Shown one piece after another: positions 1 through 8,544 of a DNA stretch of 57,140 bases. The stretch spans positions 1-57,140 of the forward strand of contig CAYRFP010000009.1 in NCBI GenBank assembly GCA_964423675.1. Direction: 5' to 3'. The first letter of the stretch is position 1; each line of letters starts with the position of its first letter. Both the position numbers and the translations under genes were made by a program. Source of the stretch: RUG563 sp964423675 (GTDB taxonomy: Bacteria > Bacillota > Clostridia > Christensenellales > Aristaeellaceae). The notes beneath the pieces are model-generated. The model was not told the origin of the DNA, made no database searches, and saw only the letters and a program-made list of their open reading frames with translations.

Positions 1-824
1 ACCTCCACCAGCACCCCGTTTTTCGTTCCTTCCACGTAAATGGGTTCGGGGAACAGCACCTCTTTGTTTTTATTGATATACTTTACAAATTCCCGGATGC
101 CGCCTTCATAATGGAACACCCGCTCGTTTACTTCTTCGGGGCGTTCATCCCGCAACACGATTTTAATGCCCTTGTTCAAAAACGCCATTTCACGAATGCG
201 CGCCTTGAGCACATCAAAGGAGAATTCAATGTTCGGGTCAAACACACCGCCGGGGTTTTCCTCGCTGCGGATATCCGGCCAAAAATGCACCGTGGTACCC
301 GTTTCCTGCGTTTGGCCAATTACCCGCAGATCATACTGGATTTTGCCCAGATTATATTCCTGCTCATAGATCTTGCCATCCTGCCGCACTTCTACCCGCA
401 GATGCCGGGACAGCGCGTTAACCACCGACGCACCCACGCCGTGCAGCCCGCCGGAAACCTTATAGCCCCCGCCGCCGAATTTACCGCCCGCATGCAACAC
501 CGTCAGGCAGACCTCCACTGCCGGCCGCCCCATCTTAGGATGAATGCCCACCGGAAATCCGCGGCCATTATCCCGCACAGACACAGAGCCGTCCTTATGC
601 AGCGTTACCAGAATTTCCGTGCAATAGCCCGCCAGTGCTTCGTCAATGGCGTTATCCACAATTTCATATACGCAATGATGCAGTCCCCGGGCATCCGTGG
701 AGCCGATATACATACCAGGCCGCTTGCGCACGGCCTCCAGCCCCTCCAGCACCTGGATCTGCGTTTCATCGTAATGAGGATTCTGCTGGGGATTTCCCTG
801 CAGTTCTTTTTCCTGTTCAGCCAT
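1..824 (-). CDS. gyrB: DNA gyrase subunit B, N-terminal part (cut by window edge)
   Basis: This encodes the first ~274 residues of the ATPase subunit of DNA gyrase, which with GyrA introduces negative supercoils. The GHKL ATPase fold is clear: the RKRPGMYIGS segment, EIVDNAIDEALAG with the Mg-binding Asn, DNGRGFPVG, and the ATP-lid GGLHGVGASVVNALS. The spacing and sequence match GyrB better than ParE. The ATG at 824 follows an AGGAGG site at good spacing. The leader contains a short GC hairpin (about 851-875) and a promoter further up. The 3' end lies outside the window, so the TOPRIM and C-terminal domains are not seen. Confidence 0.96.
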   Translation of the reverse strand, partial: MAEQEKELQGNPQQNPHYDETQIQVLEGLEAVRKRPGMYIGSTDARGLHHCVYEIVDNAIDEALAGYCTEILVTLHKDGSVSVRDNGRGFPVGIHPKMGRPAVEVCLTVLHAGGKFGGGGYKVSGGLHGVGASVVNALSRHLRVEVRQDGKIYEQEYNLGKIQYDLRVIGQTQETGTTVHFWPDIRSEENPGGVFDPNIEFSFDVLKARIREMAFLNKGIKIVLRDERPEEVNERVFHYEGGIREFVKYINKNKEVLFPEPIYVEGTKNGVLVE

Positions 825-885
825 AAATACCCTCCTGTTTTTTGCTGGGTATTCGCGGCGAAATAGAATCGCCGCTAACTATATC

Positions 886-914
886 ATTATAGCACAAAAC
901 AGCCGATTTTGGAA
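886..914 (-). promoter_or_regulatory. Probable gyrB promoter with extended -10
   Basis: On the minus strand there is TGCTATAAT (extended -10). The poor -35 (TTCCAA) sits 17 bp upstream. It lies about 60 bp before the gyrB start. Confidence 0.55.
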
Positions 915-962
915 GCGTTTCTACAAATATATGTTCGTTAATTCATGCGTGCAGGAAGCGTC

Positions 963-993
963 AAAAAAAGCGCCGGTGATTGCTCTCCGGCGC
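963..993 (-). terminator. Rho-independent terminator after the lipoprotein gene
   Basis: GCGCCGG and CCGGCGC arms form a 7-bp GC stem. On the minus strand it is followed by seven T, just downstream of the stop at 1018. Confidence 0.85.
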
Positions 994-1017
994 AGCGCAA
1001 ATTTGAAAGTGTCCGAT

Positions 1018-1638
1018 TTATTGGAAAGGAATAATCTGCACACAATCAATGCTTTCCGACTGGGGATAATACGATATTTCCACAATTTTTCCTGCCAGCG
1101 GATGATCGATGCCCGCCTTATAAACCCGGGTCTGCTTCCAGGTGAAATACTTAGGCAAATCATCCATGTCTTCAAAGTGGGAGGTATAATATTCGATGGC
1201 ATATACAGCGCCTTCCTCCGTCCCCGAATACTCCAGCCAGGGCAGCTGCTCCATGATCGTCAGCAGCATCCGCCTCGTTTTTTCCAATTCGGGGATGGCC
1301 TGAAACGCTTCCTCATCCATCAGCGGCTGAAGATTAAACAAGATGCTAATGATACCCCTTTGCATTGAAAAACTGCAAGACCGCAGCGCATCATATTCCT
1401 CGTCATCCGGGCATTCAAAAACGCAGCAGGGAACCTGAGGTATGTCCGACTCCACCTTCGGGAACGGGTTCATTTTCAGCGTTAACCGTTCAAGCTGCTC
1501 CGGAGTAAAGCCCATCAGCATCGCCGCTTCCATCGCAACCTGTTCCAGTTCCTCTGCGCTTTCCGCATTCTCTCCGCATGCCGCTATCGGCATAAGCATG
1601 CTGAGCAGCATGAGCAGAGCAAATACTCGCTTAAGCAT
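1018..1638 (-). CDS. Putative lipoprotein, function unknown
   Basis: The product is 206 aa and begins with a classic lipoprotein signal: MLKR, a hydrophobic stretch, then a lipobox-like MPIAAC with Cys around residue 21. It is therefore expected to be lipid-anchored on the outer face of the membrane. The rest is soluble and acidic, with no domain I recognise. The frame can be opened to 1659, but that upstream ATG overlaps the GGAGGG ribosome site used by the ATG at 1638, so 1638 is the better start. It is transcribed alone and closed by its own terminator. Function is unknown. Confidence 0.75.
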   Translation of the reverse strand: MLKRVFALLMLLSMLMPIAACGENAESAEELEQVAMEAAMLMGFTPEQLERLTLKMNPFPKVESDIPQVPCCVFECPDDEEYDALRSCSFSMQRGIISILFNLQPLMDEEAFQAIPELEKTRRMLLTIMEQLPWLEYSGTEEGAVYAIEYYTSHFEDMDDLPKYFTWKQTRVYKAGIDHPLAGKIVEISYYPQSESIDCVQIIPFQ

Positions 1639-1764
1639 CGTCTTTTCCCTCCTTGTCATTCAATTCATCTCTCCGCTTTTCACGCTCCTGCAAGACATCT
1701 TTACGTTTTTATTATCCCATATAATTCCTTTTTTGCCAATCTAAAAATATGCAAGTTGGATGTT

Positions 1765-2820
1765 TTATTGCCATTTATTAAATACTTTCTCGGCAAATCC
1801 AAGCAGATTCCGCACCTGCACCGGGGTGCCGTCGTCCAGAAGAACGGTGCCGCTGAAATGGCCGAACACCTGATGCTGATCCGAGCAGAGCAGCTTTAAA
1901 TCCAGGCAGGCAGCGCGATCAATAATGGGAACAAAATCCATCGCAAAGCGCCCGTCATCGCTGGCAAACCGCCAGGGAGCCAGATAATCCTCCCGCCCAT
2001 CCCGCTGGGGAATTTCGAAGGTTACCTGGCTCAGTTTATGCGCCCGGCCATTATAAAACAGCATATTTTCCGTGGCAGCAGAGGAATCGCCAAAGCCGCA
2101 GCCGATATTGAACCCAAACAGTGTGCCGCCAACCCAGCCCGAAGCCGAACCCCAATACCAGGTGTTTTTATACGGCCAAACGCCTCGTCCCCAATCCAGA
2201 ACAGCCAGAGAATGCGCCGGAGCAAACAGATATTCCCGCTCCCCCAGCACAGCCTTACCCTCTGCCCGCAGACAATTGATCTTCTGGCTGTAATAAAAAG
2301 CCTTTGGCTGGCCAGAGAAAGGCGTGGCGATCACCATGGAATCCCGCGGTTCACCGGCAAGAGTCACATCAAACAGCAGCGGTTCGTTTCCGCGAAAACG
2401 TTCCATATGTCCATACAGTCGTCGCTGACCACCAGCATTTTCAAACGTGATGGCATAATCTCTTCCCCTCGCGCAGATCTTGCAGCTGCCCGCATTTTCC
2501 GTTTTTCCGCTGGATGGCGACAATCCGCGTTTGCCCATAGGAAACAGACACATTTTCGATTTTGTAACCTCCCAGGGCCCGTCAAAATCCAGCAGACTCA
2601 CGCTGTCCAGGCCCATGTAGCCATTATCCGCAACGGTCAAAGCCAGCGCATAGCAATCTGAAGCAATCAGATAATAATCCCATTCCTTAATACGCAGGGG
2701 ATGCGCAGCAATGCGGCTGCGATCATAAGTTTTTACCAGCGACGTGGCATAGCCCGCCTCAACCAGACGGCCATCCGGGCCCAGCAGTGAACCAGGCGAA
2801 AGCCGATGCTGTTTCGTCAT
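1765..2820 (-). CDS. DUF2804 domain protein
   Basis: A 351-aa soluble protein that matches the DUF2804 family over its whole length. The family is beta-rich, with conserved Trp/Gly motifs such as DWGRGVWPYKNTWYWG and FGFNIGCGFGDSSAATEN visible here. Its biochemical role is not established; a fold like lipocalin or hydroxyneurosporene-synthase type enzymes has been suggested for relatives, which is inference only. The ATG at 2820 is preferred over an in-frame TTG at 2826 because it is correctly spaced from GGAAAGGGG. It sits 20 bp after the zinc-ribbon/DUF2007 gene and is probably co-transcribed with it. Confidence 0.8.
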   Translation of the reverse strand: MTKQHRLSPGSLLGPDGRLVEAGYATSLVKTYDRSRIAAHPLRIKEWDYYLIASDCYALALTVADNGYMGLDSVSLLDFDGPWEVTKSKMCLFPMGKRGLSPSSGKTENAGSCKICARGRDYAITFENAGGQRRLYGHMERFRGNEPLLFDVTLAGEPRDSMVIATPFSGQPKAFYYSQKINCLRAEGKAVLGEREYLFAPAHSLAVLDWGRGVWPYKNTWYWGSASGWVGGTLFGFNIGCGFGDSSAATENMLFYNGRAHKLSQVTFEIPQRDGREDYLAPWRFASDDGRFAMDFVPIIDRAACLDLKLLCSDQHQVFGHFSGTVLLDDGTPVQVRNLLGFAEKVFNKWQ

Positions 2821-2840
2821 AAGCAATCCCCTTTCCGCCG

Positions 2841-3179
2841 TTACGGTGTCGTATCCCGCTCTGACTCATCCTCTTTTACTGCAAACAAATCCTCCACAAT
2901 TTGCTGTGCCCGATCATAATCCCGATAAGGGACATAAAAGGCATATCGTTCCTGCAACGTACCGATCGTCACAGCCAACCCAGCCCCCAAAGCACGCTTA
3001 ATCTCAAAAGGAATATTCTCCTGTTCCAGCACATCGGCCAGCATTTCTCCCCACAGCATTTCCTTCTCCACCAAGAAGCAATAGTCCTCAGGCTGTGGCT
3101 GACGCATCGTCCTTTCGCCGCAGCGCAGACAGCAGGAGTCGTTCTCCGGGGTTAAAGCCTGGCATTTCTCACAATACAT
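2841..3179 (-). CDS. Zinc-ribbon plus DUF2007-like small protein
   Basis: A 112-aa protein with an N-terminal zinc ribbon (MYCEKCQALTPE with a second CCLRCGE pair) and a C-terminal alpha/beta part with the DUF2007 pattern (LEQENIPFEI...YAFYVPYRDYDRAQQIVEDL). DUF2007 proteins are small and poorly characterised, sometimes called signal-transducing proteins and related in fold to PII. The start at 3179 follows GAGGAGG. The longer frame up to 3257 can be excluded because it runs into the promoter at 3229-3257. It is the first gene of a two-gene transcript with the DUF2804 gene. Confidence 0.7.
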   Translation of the reverse strand: MYCEKCQALTPENDSCCLRCGERTMRQPQPEDYCFLVEKEMLWGEMLADVLEQENIPFEIKRALGAGLAVTIGTLQERYAFYVPYRDYDRAQQIVEDLFAVKEDESERDTTP

Positions 3180-3228
3180 AGATTTTTTCCTCCTCAATTT
3201 CATTTTATCCATTTTTTCTTCTGATTCT

Positions 3229-3257
3229 ATTATAGCATGCCCTGCTCGCTGCCGCAA
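3229..3257 (-). promoter_or_regulatory. Sigma-A promoter for the zinc-ribbon/DUF2804 pair
   Basis: On the minus strand TTGCGG and TATAAT are separated by 17 bp. It is divergent from the ybaB promoter about 50 bp away. Confidence 0.7.
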
Positions 3258-3310
3258 GGGGAAGGAACAGGGCCTGCAAAAGTGCTGTTCGTCTGTTTCA
3301 ATTTATTCTG

Positions 3311-3340
3311 TTTACAGGCAGGGCAAAAACGTGATATAAT
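3311..3340 (+). promoter_or_regulatory. Sigma-A promoter for ybaB-recR
   Basis: TTTACA and a perfect TATAAT are separated by 18 bp. The leader then carries a small hairpin (GATGGC / GCCATC, 3353-3370) ahead of the ribosome site. Confidence 0.75.
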
Positions 3341-3394
3341 AATTTTATGTGCGATGGCGTGTAGGCCATCGTCAGGTTAAAGGAGGATGAATTC

Positions 3395-3733
3395 ATGCCC
3401 AGAAATCAGTTTGGCGGTTTCGGCGGCCCCAACATGCAGCAGTTGATGCGTCAGGCTCAAAAAATGCAGGAGCAGATGCAAAAAACACAGGAGGATTTGG
3501 ATGAAAAGGTCTATGAAGCCAGCGCGGGCGGCGGAATGGTGACCTGCAAGGTTTCCGGCAAGCGGGAGCTGCTGGAGTTGACCATTAAGCCGGAAGCGGT
3601 GGATCCCGATGATGTGGAAATGCTTCAGGATCTGGTGCTGGCAGCAGTCAATGAAGCGCTGCGCAACGGCGAAAAGGCGCGGGAAGACGCCATGAGCAAG
3701 CTGGCTCCTGCGGGAATGAGCGGGCTGTTCTAA
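3395..3733 (+). CDS. YbaB/EbfC family nucleoid-associated protein
   Basis: A 112-aa DNA-binding protein of the YbaB/EbfC family, which forms dimers shaped like tweezers and binds DNA without strong sequence preference. The N-terminal Gly/Phe/Asn lead and the QLMRQAQKMQEQMQKTQEDL helix are typical, followed by the V.A.AGGGMV.C...GK strand region. Length matches the family. The start follows AAAGGAGG. Its stop is one base from the recR start, and ybaB-recR is a very common pair, often downstream of dnaX, which is not present here. Confidence 0.93.
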   Translation: MPRNQFGGFGGPNMQQLMRQAQKMQEQMQKTQEDLDEKVYEASAGGGMVTCKVSGKRELLELTIKPEAVDPDDVEMLQDLVLAAVNEALRNGEKAREDAMSKLAPAGMSGLF

Positions 3734-3734
3734 G

Positions 3735-4334
3735 ATGCAGGACGGATGCGATCCCATCGCCCGGATGGCGCTGCAGCTATCGCGTCTGCCGGGCATTGGT
3801 CAAAAGAGCGCCCAGCGGCTAGCCTATCATATTGCCGCCATGCCCCAGGAGCAGGTAAAGGAATTAGCCGCCGCGCTGTGGCAGGGGCGAAAGGCGCTGC
3901 GCTTCTGTGCCTGCTGTGGGAATTATACCCAGGAAGATCTTTGTCCCATCTGCCAAAACGCTCAGCGGCATAACGGGCAGATCTGCGTGGTGCGGAATGC
4001 GCGGGATGTGGCCGCCATGGAACGGATGCGGGATTTCAAGGGGCTTTATCACGTGCTGGGCGGCACGCTGTCTCCCATGAATGGCGTGGGTCCAGAGGAT
4101 ATCCACATCAAGGAATTGTTGACCCGTCTGAGCACGGAAGACGTGCAGGAAGTGATCCTGGCTACCAACCCGGATATCGAAGGCGAAGCCACCGCAGCTT
4201 ATTTAGCTCGGCTGATTAAGCCCATGGGCGTGCGAGTAACGCGCATTGCGCACGGCGTGCCTGTTGGCAGCGATTTAGAATATGCCGATGAAGTAACGCT
4301 GGCCAAGGCCATGGAAGGCCGCCGGGAACTATAA
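3735..4334 (+). CDS. recR: Recombination mediator RecR
   Basis: A 199-aa RecR, which acts with RecO and RecF to load RecA on gapped DNA in recombinational repair. The order of domains is canonical: an N-terminal helix-hairpin-helix (LPGIGQKSAQRLAYHI), a four-cysteine zinc finger (CACCGNYTQEDLCPICQ), a TOPRIM domain with ICVVRNARDVAAMER and ATNPDIEGEATA, and the C-terminal IAHGVPVGSDLEYADEVTL Walker-B-like segment. It is translationally linked to ybaB and ends at a strong terminator. Confidence 0.97.
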   Translation: MQDGCDPIARMALQLSRLPGIGQKSAQRLAYHIAAMPQEQVKELAAALWQGRKALRFCACCGNYTQEDLCPICQNAQRHNGQICVVRNARDVAAMERMRDFKGLYHVLGGTLSPMNGVGPEDIHIKELLTRLSTEDVQEVILATNPDIEGEATAAYLARLIKPMGVRVTRIAHGVPVGSDLEYADEVTLAKAMEGRREL

Positions 4335-4342
4335 TCCGCTTG

Positions 4343-4380
4343 ACGGCTGCCGAGACGTTTTTTCGGCAGCCGTTTGCTTT
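4343..4380 (+). terminator. Rho-independent terminator after recR
   Basis: An 11-bp perfect stem, ACGGCTGCCGA with TCGGCAGCCGT, is followed by TTTGCTTT. Confidence 0.8.
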
Positions 4381-4399
4381 GCACCGTCCATGAACCGCC

Positions 4400-5794
4400 A
4401 TGGAAAGGATGAACGAATTGGAACAAATAAATCAATGGCTAAATACGCATGCCGGCCTGCTGAATCTAACAGGCTGCGTTCTGCTGCTGGCAACGGGAAT
4501 TTTGCTAGTTCTGGTACTGATGCGGCAGCAAAAAGGCGCGCGACGGGATCGAGATGCGCTCCGCAATACTGAGCAGCTGCTGCGTCGGGCGGAAGACAGC
4601 GCCCGGGACGCGCTGAACCGTGCCGAATATGCCCAGCTTAGCGAGTTGCAATCTGCCCGCCTGATGCAGGCCATGGACGAGCGTAGCCGAGATGAAGCTC
4701 AGCGTTTAGGAGAATTATCCCAGCGTTTGGACGCCTTCGGCGCAGCGCAGGAAACGCGGCTGCATCGAGTCAGCGCCACATTAGAGGAAAAACTGGGACA
4801 AAACGAAGCGCGAATTGAACGCATGCGGGATACCCTGGGTCAGAGTGTAAGCAAGCTACAGGAGGAAAACAGCAAGCGGCTGGAAGAAATGCGGCAGACC
4901 GTGGACGAAAAGCTCCACGCCACATTGGATAAGCGCCTGAACGAAAGCTTCTCGCTGGTAAACCAGCGGCTGGAGCAGGTCTATAAAGGGCTGGGCGAAA
5001 TGCAGTCCCTGGCCAGTGGCGTGGGTGATCTGAAAAAGGTGCTCACCAACGTGAAAACCCGGGGCGTTTGGGGTGAAATGCAGCTGGGGGCGCTGCTGGC
5101 TCAGGTTCTTTCCCCAACGCAATATGAGGAAAACGTGGCGGTTGTTCCCGGTGGAAGCCAGCGGGTGGAATTCGCCGTGAAGCTGCCCGGGCAAAACGAT
5201 GATACAGTTTATCTGCCCATCGATTCCAAGTTTCCCATTGAGGATTACGAACGGCTGCTGACCGCTTACGACGCCGGTGATCCCGTTGCCATCGCCGCCG
5301 CATCCTCCGCGCTGCAAACGGCACTGAAAGTGGAAGCCAAGCGAATCGCGTCCAAGTATATTGCTCCCCCTGCCACCACAGATTTCGCTATCATGTTTTT
5401 GCCCATTGAAGGGCTGTATGCCGAAGCACTGCGGATGCGCGGGCTTTCCGAGGAGATGCAGGAAAAGCATCGCGTGATGATCGCCGGCCCGACCACCCTG
5501 AATGCCCTGCTGACCAGCTTACAGGTAGGCTTCCGAACGCTGGCCATTGAAAAGCGCTCCGGCGAGGTTTGGCAACTGCTCAGCGCCGTGAAAACCGAGT
5601 TCGGCAATTTCTCCAAGCTGTTGGAAGCCACGCAAAAACGAATGCATGCCGTCAGCGAATCCATTGAAACAGCCTCCCGAAAAAGCCGCACCATTGAGCG
5701 CAGGCTGCGGCAGGTGGAAATGCTGGATGACCCAGCCGCCGCAGCCCGGCTGCTGGGCACGGAAAACATTGCCGCAGACGATGGCGAGGAGTAA
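4400..5794 (+). CDS. rmuC: DNA recombination protein RmuC
   Basis: A 464-aa RmuC homolog. RmuC limits recombination at inverted repeats and carries a nuclease-like core related to PD-(D/E)XK folds. A membrane segment is seen near residues 19-40. A long Glu/Arg/Gln-rich coiled coil follows (about 50-190), then the conserved core (TRGVWGEMQLGALL, PIDSKFPIEDYERL, and a FGNFSKLLE..QKRM tail). The start is uncertain: 4400 gives the longest frame but has no ribosome site, whereas GGAAAGGAT is well placed for a TTG at 4418. No promoter was recognised between it and the recR terminator. Confidence 0.92.
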   Translation: MERMNELEQINQWLNTHAGLLNLTGCVLLLATGILLVLVLMRQQKGARRDRDALRNTEQLLRRAEDSARDALNRAEYAQLSELQSARLMQAMDERSRDEAQRLGELSQRLDAFGAAQETRLHRVSATLEEKLGQNEARIERMRDTLGQSVSKLQEENSKRLEEMRQTVDEKLHATLDKRLNESFSLVNQRLEQVYKGLGEMQSLASGVGDLKKVLTNVKTRGVWGEMQLGALLAQVLSPTQYEENVAVVPGGSQRVEFAVKLPGQNDDTVYLPIDSKFPIEDYERLLTAYDAGDPVAIAAASSALQTALKVEAKRIASKYIAPPATTDFAIMFLPIEGLYAEALRMRGLSEEMQEKHRVMIAGPTTLNALLTSLQVGFRTLAIEKRSGEVWQLLSAVKTEFGNFSKLLEATQKRMHAVSESIETASRKSRTIERRLRQVEMLDDPAAAARLLGTENIAADDGEE

Positions 5795-5824
5795 TAAAAG
5801 CTTCCTCCTGCAAAAGAAAAAACA

Positions 5825-5862
5825 AAAGGGAGAACCGATTTTCGTGGTTCTCCCTTTCTTTA
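5825..5862. terminator. Bidirectional terminator between rmuC and the aldo/keto reductase
   Basis: A 12-bp perfect stem (AAAGGGAGAACC with GGTTCTCCCTTT). It is followed by T-rich sequence on both strands and lies between converging genes. Confidence 0.85.
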
Positions 5863-5889
5863 AGAAAAAGCTCTGTTCGCTTTATCCAC

Positions 5890-6771
5890 TTAATTCAAGT
5901 CGTAGTTCCCGCCAAACAGTGTGTCTGCCGGAGCCTGCGTGGGATGATAATTGCTATATCCTAGCGGCGGAATGGTTTTCAGCATAGTCATTTCATCGGC
6001 GGTTAATTCGAAATCAAACACATCCAGGTTCTGCGCAATCCGCTCCGGATGGGTGGATTTAGGAAGCGGCAATGCGCCCTGCTGCATGGCAAAACGGATG
6101 CAGACCTGCGCTGAGCTCTTGCCATGAGCTTTGGCGATTTTGCCGATAGTGGGATCCTGCAATACTGCGCCACAGCCCAGAGGAGACCACGCCTCCACCA
6201 ACATACTATGCTCCTGACACCATTGCACCAGCGCCGATTGATCGTATCCGGGATGCATTTCAATCTGGTTGACCATCGGCTTCACGACCGCCGTTTCTTC
6301 CAGCGCCAGGATATGCTCCGGAAGAAAATTGGATACACCGATTGCGCGGATTTTTCCATCCTGATACAGCCGTTCAAACCCACGCCAGGTAGACGCATTG
6401 ATTTCTTTCCACTTCGGATTAGATTTTTCCACGCAGGGCCAATGCACCAGATACAGATCGATATAATCCATGCCCAGCGCCTTCAGGGAAGCTTCTGCCG
6501 CTGCGATGGTTTTGGTATAACCCCGCTCCATAATCCAATGCTTTGTGGTCAGAAACACATCCTCCCGGCGCAGCCCGGAAGCGCGAATGCCTTCCCCCAC
6601 ATCCACCTCATTGCCATAGCAGGCAGCCGTGTCGACATGTCGATACCCCGCCGCCAGCGCCGCCTTGACGCTTTCCCGCGCCACATCGCCGCTAGGCGTT
6701 TGCCAGGTGCCAAACCCAATGCAGGGAATCTGCACGCCGTTTTGCAGCGTGTAAGAATCCTTCATTTTCAT
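5890..6771 (-). CDS. Aldo/keto reductase
   Basis: A 293-aa NADPH-dependent oxidoreductase of the AKR superfamily. The catalytic tetrad is all visible: Asp47 and Tyr52 (HVDTAACYGNE), Lys77 (LTTKHWI) and His110 (YLVHWP). The C-terminal cofactor motif PLPKSTHPERIAQN is also present. An ATG at 6780 abuts the AAGGAGG site with no gap, so 6771 (MKMKDSY) is chosen. The gene starts 18 bp after the stop of the mannitol-dehydrogenase-type gene and shares its transcript. This suggests a linked role in reducing sugars or sugar acids; the substrate is not predictable. Confidence 0.9.
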   Translation of the reverse strand: MKMKDSYTLQNGVQIPCIGFGTWQTPSGDVARESVKAALAAGYRHVDTAACYGNEVDVGEGIRASGLRREDVFLTTKHWIMERGYTKTIAAAEASLKALGMDYIDLYLVHWPCVEKSNPKWKEINASTWRGFERLYQDGKIRAIGVSNFLPEHILALEETAVVKPMVNQIEMHPGYDQSALVQWCQEHSMLVEAWSPLGCGAVLQDPTIGKIAKAHGKSSAQVCIRFAMQQGALPLPKSTHPERIAQNLDVFDFELTADEMTMLKTIPPLGYSNYHPTQAPADTLFGGNYDLN

Positions 6772-6789
6772 GTCAACCATCCTCCTTGC

Positions 6790-8400
6790 TTATGCAAGCA
6801 GCTTTTGCAGCGCAGCGCGAATCGCGCCCTTTCCTGCCAGCATTTCATTCAGATAGCCTGTCACAACAGGGGCCAACCCCGCAGCATTCAGATCTACGGC
6901 GAAAAGATCCGTCCTCGCCAGCACGGGCTTGAGCTGCTCTTCCGTCACCGTTTCGCCCATTTTCAGGAAAGAAAGCGCCTGCTGCATTTCCGCAAGCATG
7001 GGATCCGGGCTAGGCGTAAAGGCGCACAGCTGATCATCCACGCCCATTACATACCGCAGCCATCCCGCCAGCACAAAGGGGATGCAGCGCAGGCTCTTCA
7101 CATCCAGCTGTTCATTCGCCAAATACGCCTTGAGCGTTTCGCCAAAGCGGATGGGCAGCTTCTGCGAGGTGTCGGTAGCAATCCGCTGGGGCGTATCGGG
7201 CATGAAAGGATTGGGAAACCGCTTTTCCAGTACCTCGGAAGCAAACTTGGCCGGGGACAGGATGCCGGGATCCACCACCACAGGCATCGCTTCCTGATAC
7301 GCAATCCGATGCACCAGCGCGTTCAGATCTGCATCCTGCATTTCTTCGCTGATTCGCGTATGCCCCAGCAGACAACCCAGCACTGCCAGCGCCGTATGCA
7401 GAGGATTTAGGCAGGTGCAGACCTTCATTTTTTCCGTTTTATCCACCGTTTCCCGATCCGTGAAATATACGCCCGCCTTTTCCAGCGGCGGATGCCCGGC
7501 CGGGAATTTATCCTCGATCACAAGATACTCCGTCTCTTCCGCATTGACAAAAGCGGCGGTATAGGTATTTTTCGCAGTCACAAAGGGAGCAGCGTCTTCA
7601 AAGCCGCAATCTGCCAGCATCCCTGCTACCTTGTCATCCGGCCGGGGGGTAATCTTATCGATCATGCTGATGGGGAAGGCCACTTTGGTTTCATCCTGCA
7701 AATAGGCCAGGAGCGCAGCATCCGCCTGGCCCTTTTCCTGCCAGCCCTGAGCCATAAACAGCACAGCAGCCTTGAGTTTATCGCCATTATGGCTGCAATT
7801 ATCCATGCTGACCAGGGAAACCGGCGCAGCATTTTCCTTAAAACGGCGCATCAGCCCAGCGGTCAGCTTGCCAATAGTGGTAGCAGCCTGTGCAGGCTCA
7901 GCGTCCAAATCCTTTTGAATAAAGGGCAGCGCCTTGCCCGACGCATCCTTTACCGCATAGCCCTTTTCCGTGATGGTCATGGACACCATCTGCAAAGCGG
8001 GATGAGCCAGCACATCCATTAGCCGCCGGTCATCCTCCGGCTTTTGCCCGTCGCAGCGCAGCGCTTCCACAACAGAAGCCACCACCCGCTTTTCCACACT
8101 GCCATCCGCCTTGAGCACACACAGGGCAGAGAGATTATCATAAGGCGCGTAGGTTTTGGGGATAATATCGCCGTCAAAGCATTCAGCAACGATTACACCC
8201 TTATCATAAATGCCTTCATCTAAAAGCTTTTGCAGATCTGCCGCAGGGAAAGCGCGGAAAATGTTGCCCGCGCCCAAATGCAGCCAAGCGGGCGATGCCA
8301 TCGTGCGCGCCTTCACCGCGGAAATATCAAACTGTGGCAGCTGAAACCCTGCCTGCTCCCAAACAACCCGGTCGGACAGAGATTGTACATTCAGTTTCAT
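6790..8400 (-). CDS. Mannitol dehydrogenase family oxidoreductase (fructuronate/tagaturonate reductase type)
   Basis: A 536-aa long-chain NAD-dependent dehydrogenase of the mannitol dehydrogenase family (UxuB, UxaB, MtlK). Seen are the N-terminal Rossmann lead WLHLGAGNIFRAFPA, the SMDNCSHNGDKL segment, DKITPRP and the CTCLNPLHTALA region, where Lys/Asn/His residues form the active site. The family reduces hexuronates such as fructuronate, or interconverts mannitol and fructose. No uxuA, kdgK or transporter lies nearby, so the substrate is open. The frame extends to 8472, but the promoter and AAGGAGG fix the start at 8400. Confidence 0.88.
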   Translation of the reverse strand: MKLNVQSLSDRVVWEQAGFQLPQFDISAVKARTMASPAWLHLGAGNIFRAFPAADLQKLLDEGIYDKGVIVAECFDGDIIPKTYAPYDNLSALCVLKADGSVEKRVVASVVEALRCDGQKPEDDRRLMDVLAHPALQMVSMTITEKGYAVKDASGKALPFIQKDLDAEPAQAATTIGKLTAGLMRRFKENAAPVSLVSMDNCSHNGDKLKAAVLFMAQGWQEKGQADAALLAYLQDETKVAFPISMIDKITPRPDDKVAGMLADCGFEDAAPFVTAKNTYTAAFVNAEETEYLVIEDKFPAGHPPLEKAGVYFTDRETVDKTEKMKVCTCLNPLHTALAVLGCLLGHTRISEEMQDADLNALVHRIAYQEAMPVVVDPGILSPAKFASEVLEKRFPNPFMPDTPQRIATDTSQKLPIRFGETLKAYLANEQLDVKSLRCIPFVLAGWLRYVMGVDDQLCAFTPSPDPMLAEMQQALSFLKMGETVTEEQLKPVLARTDLFAVDLNAAGLAPVVTGYLNEMLAGKGAIRAALQKLLA

Positions 8401-8437
8401 AGGAAAACCTCCTTGAACCCATTTTTTAGCCAGAATA

Positions 8438-8466
8438 ATTATACCCGTTTTTCGTGCGCAAGGCAA
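8438..8466 (-). promoter_or_regulatory. Promoter of the mannitol-dehydrogenase/AKR operon
   Basis: On the minus strand TTGCCT and TATAAT are 17 bp apart. The predicted RNA start near 8431 rules out the upstream start codon at 8472. Confidence 0.7.
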
Positions 8467-8471
8467 GAACA

Positions 8472-8508
8472 AAAAAGGCGGGAGAAGCCTTTTAACGGCT
8501 TCTCCCGC
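8472..8508 (-). terminator. Terminator of the secreted-protein gene
   Basis: The stem GCGGGAGAAGCC with GGCTTCTCCCGC is followed on the minus strand by CCTTTTTTG. It ends the transcript from the gene at 8545-9294, just before the next promoter. Confidence 0.88.
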
Positions 8509-8544
8509 AACATATTTATCGTTTTACCGGCACTCAGAAATTTC

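Noticed and set aside
111..866. A 251-codon plus-strand frame at the left edge
   Set aside because: It is the shadow of gyrB, whose minus-strand translation gives unmistakable GHKL motifs.
3341..3394. Riboswitch upstream of ybaB
   Set aside because: Only one 6-bp hairpin is present and no terminator or sequestered ribosome site follows.
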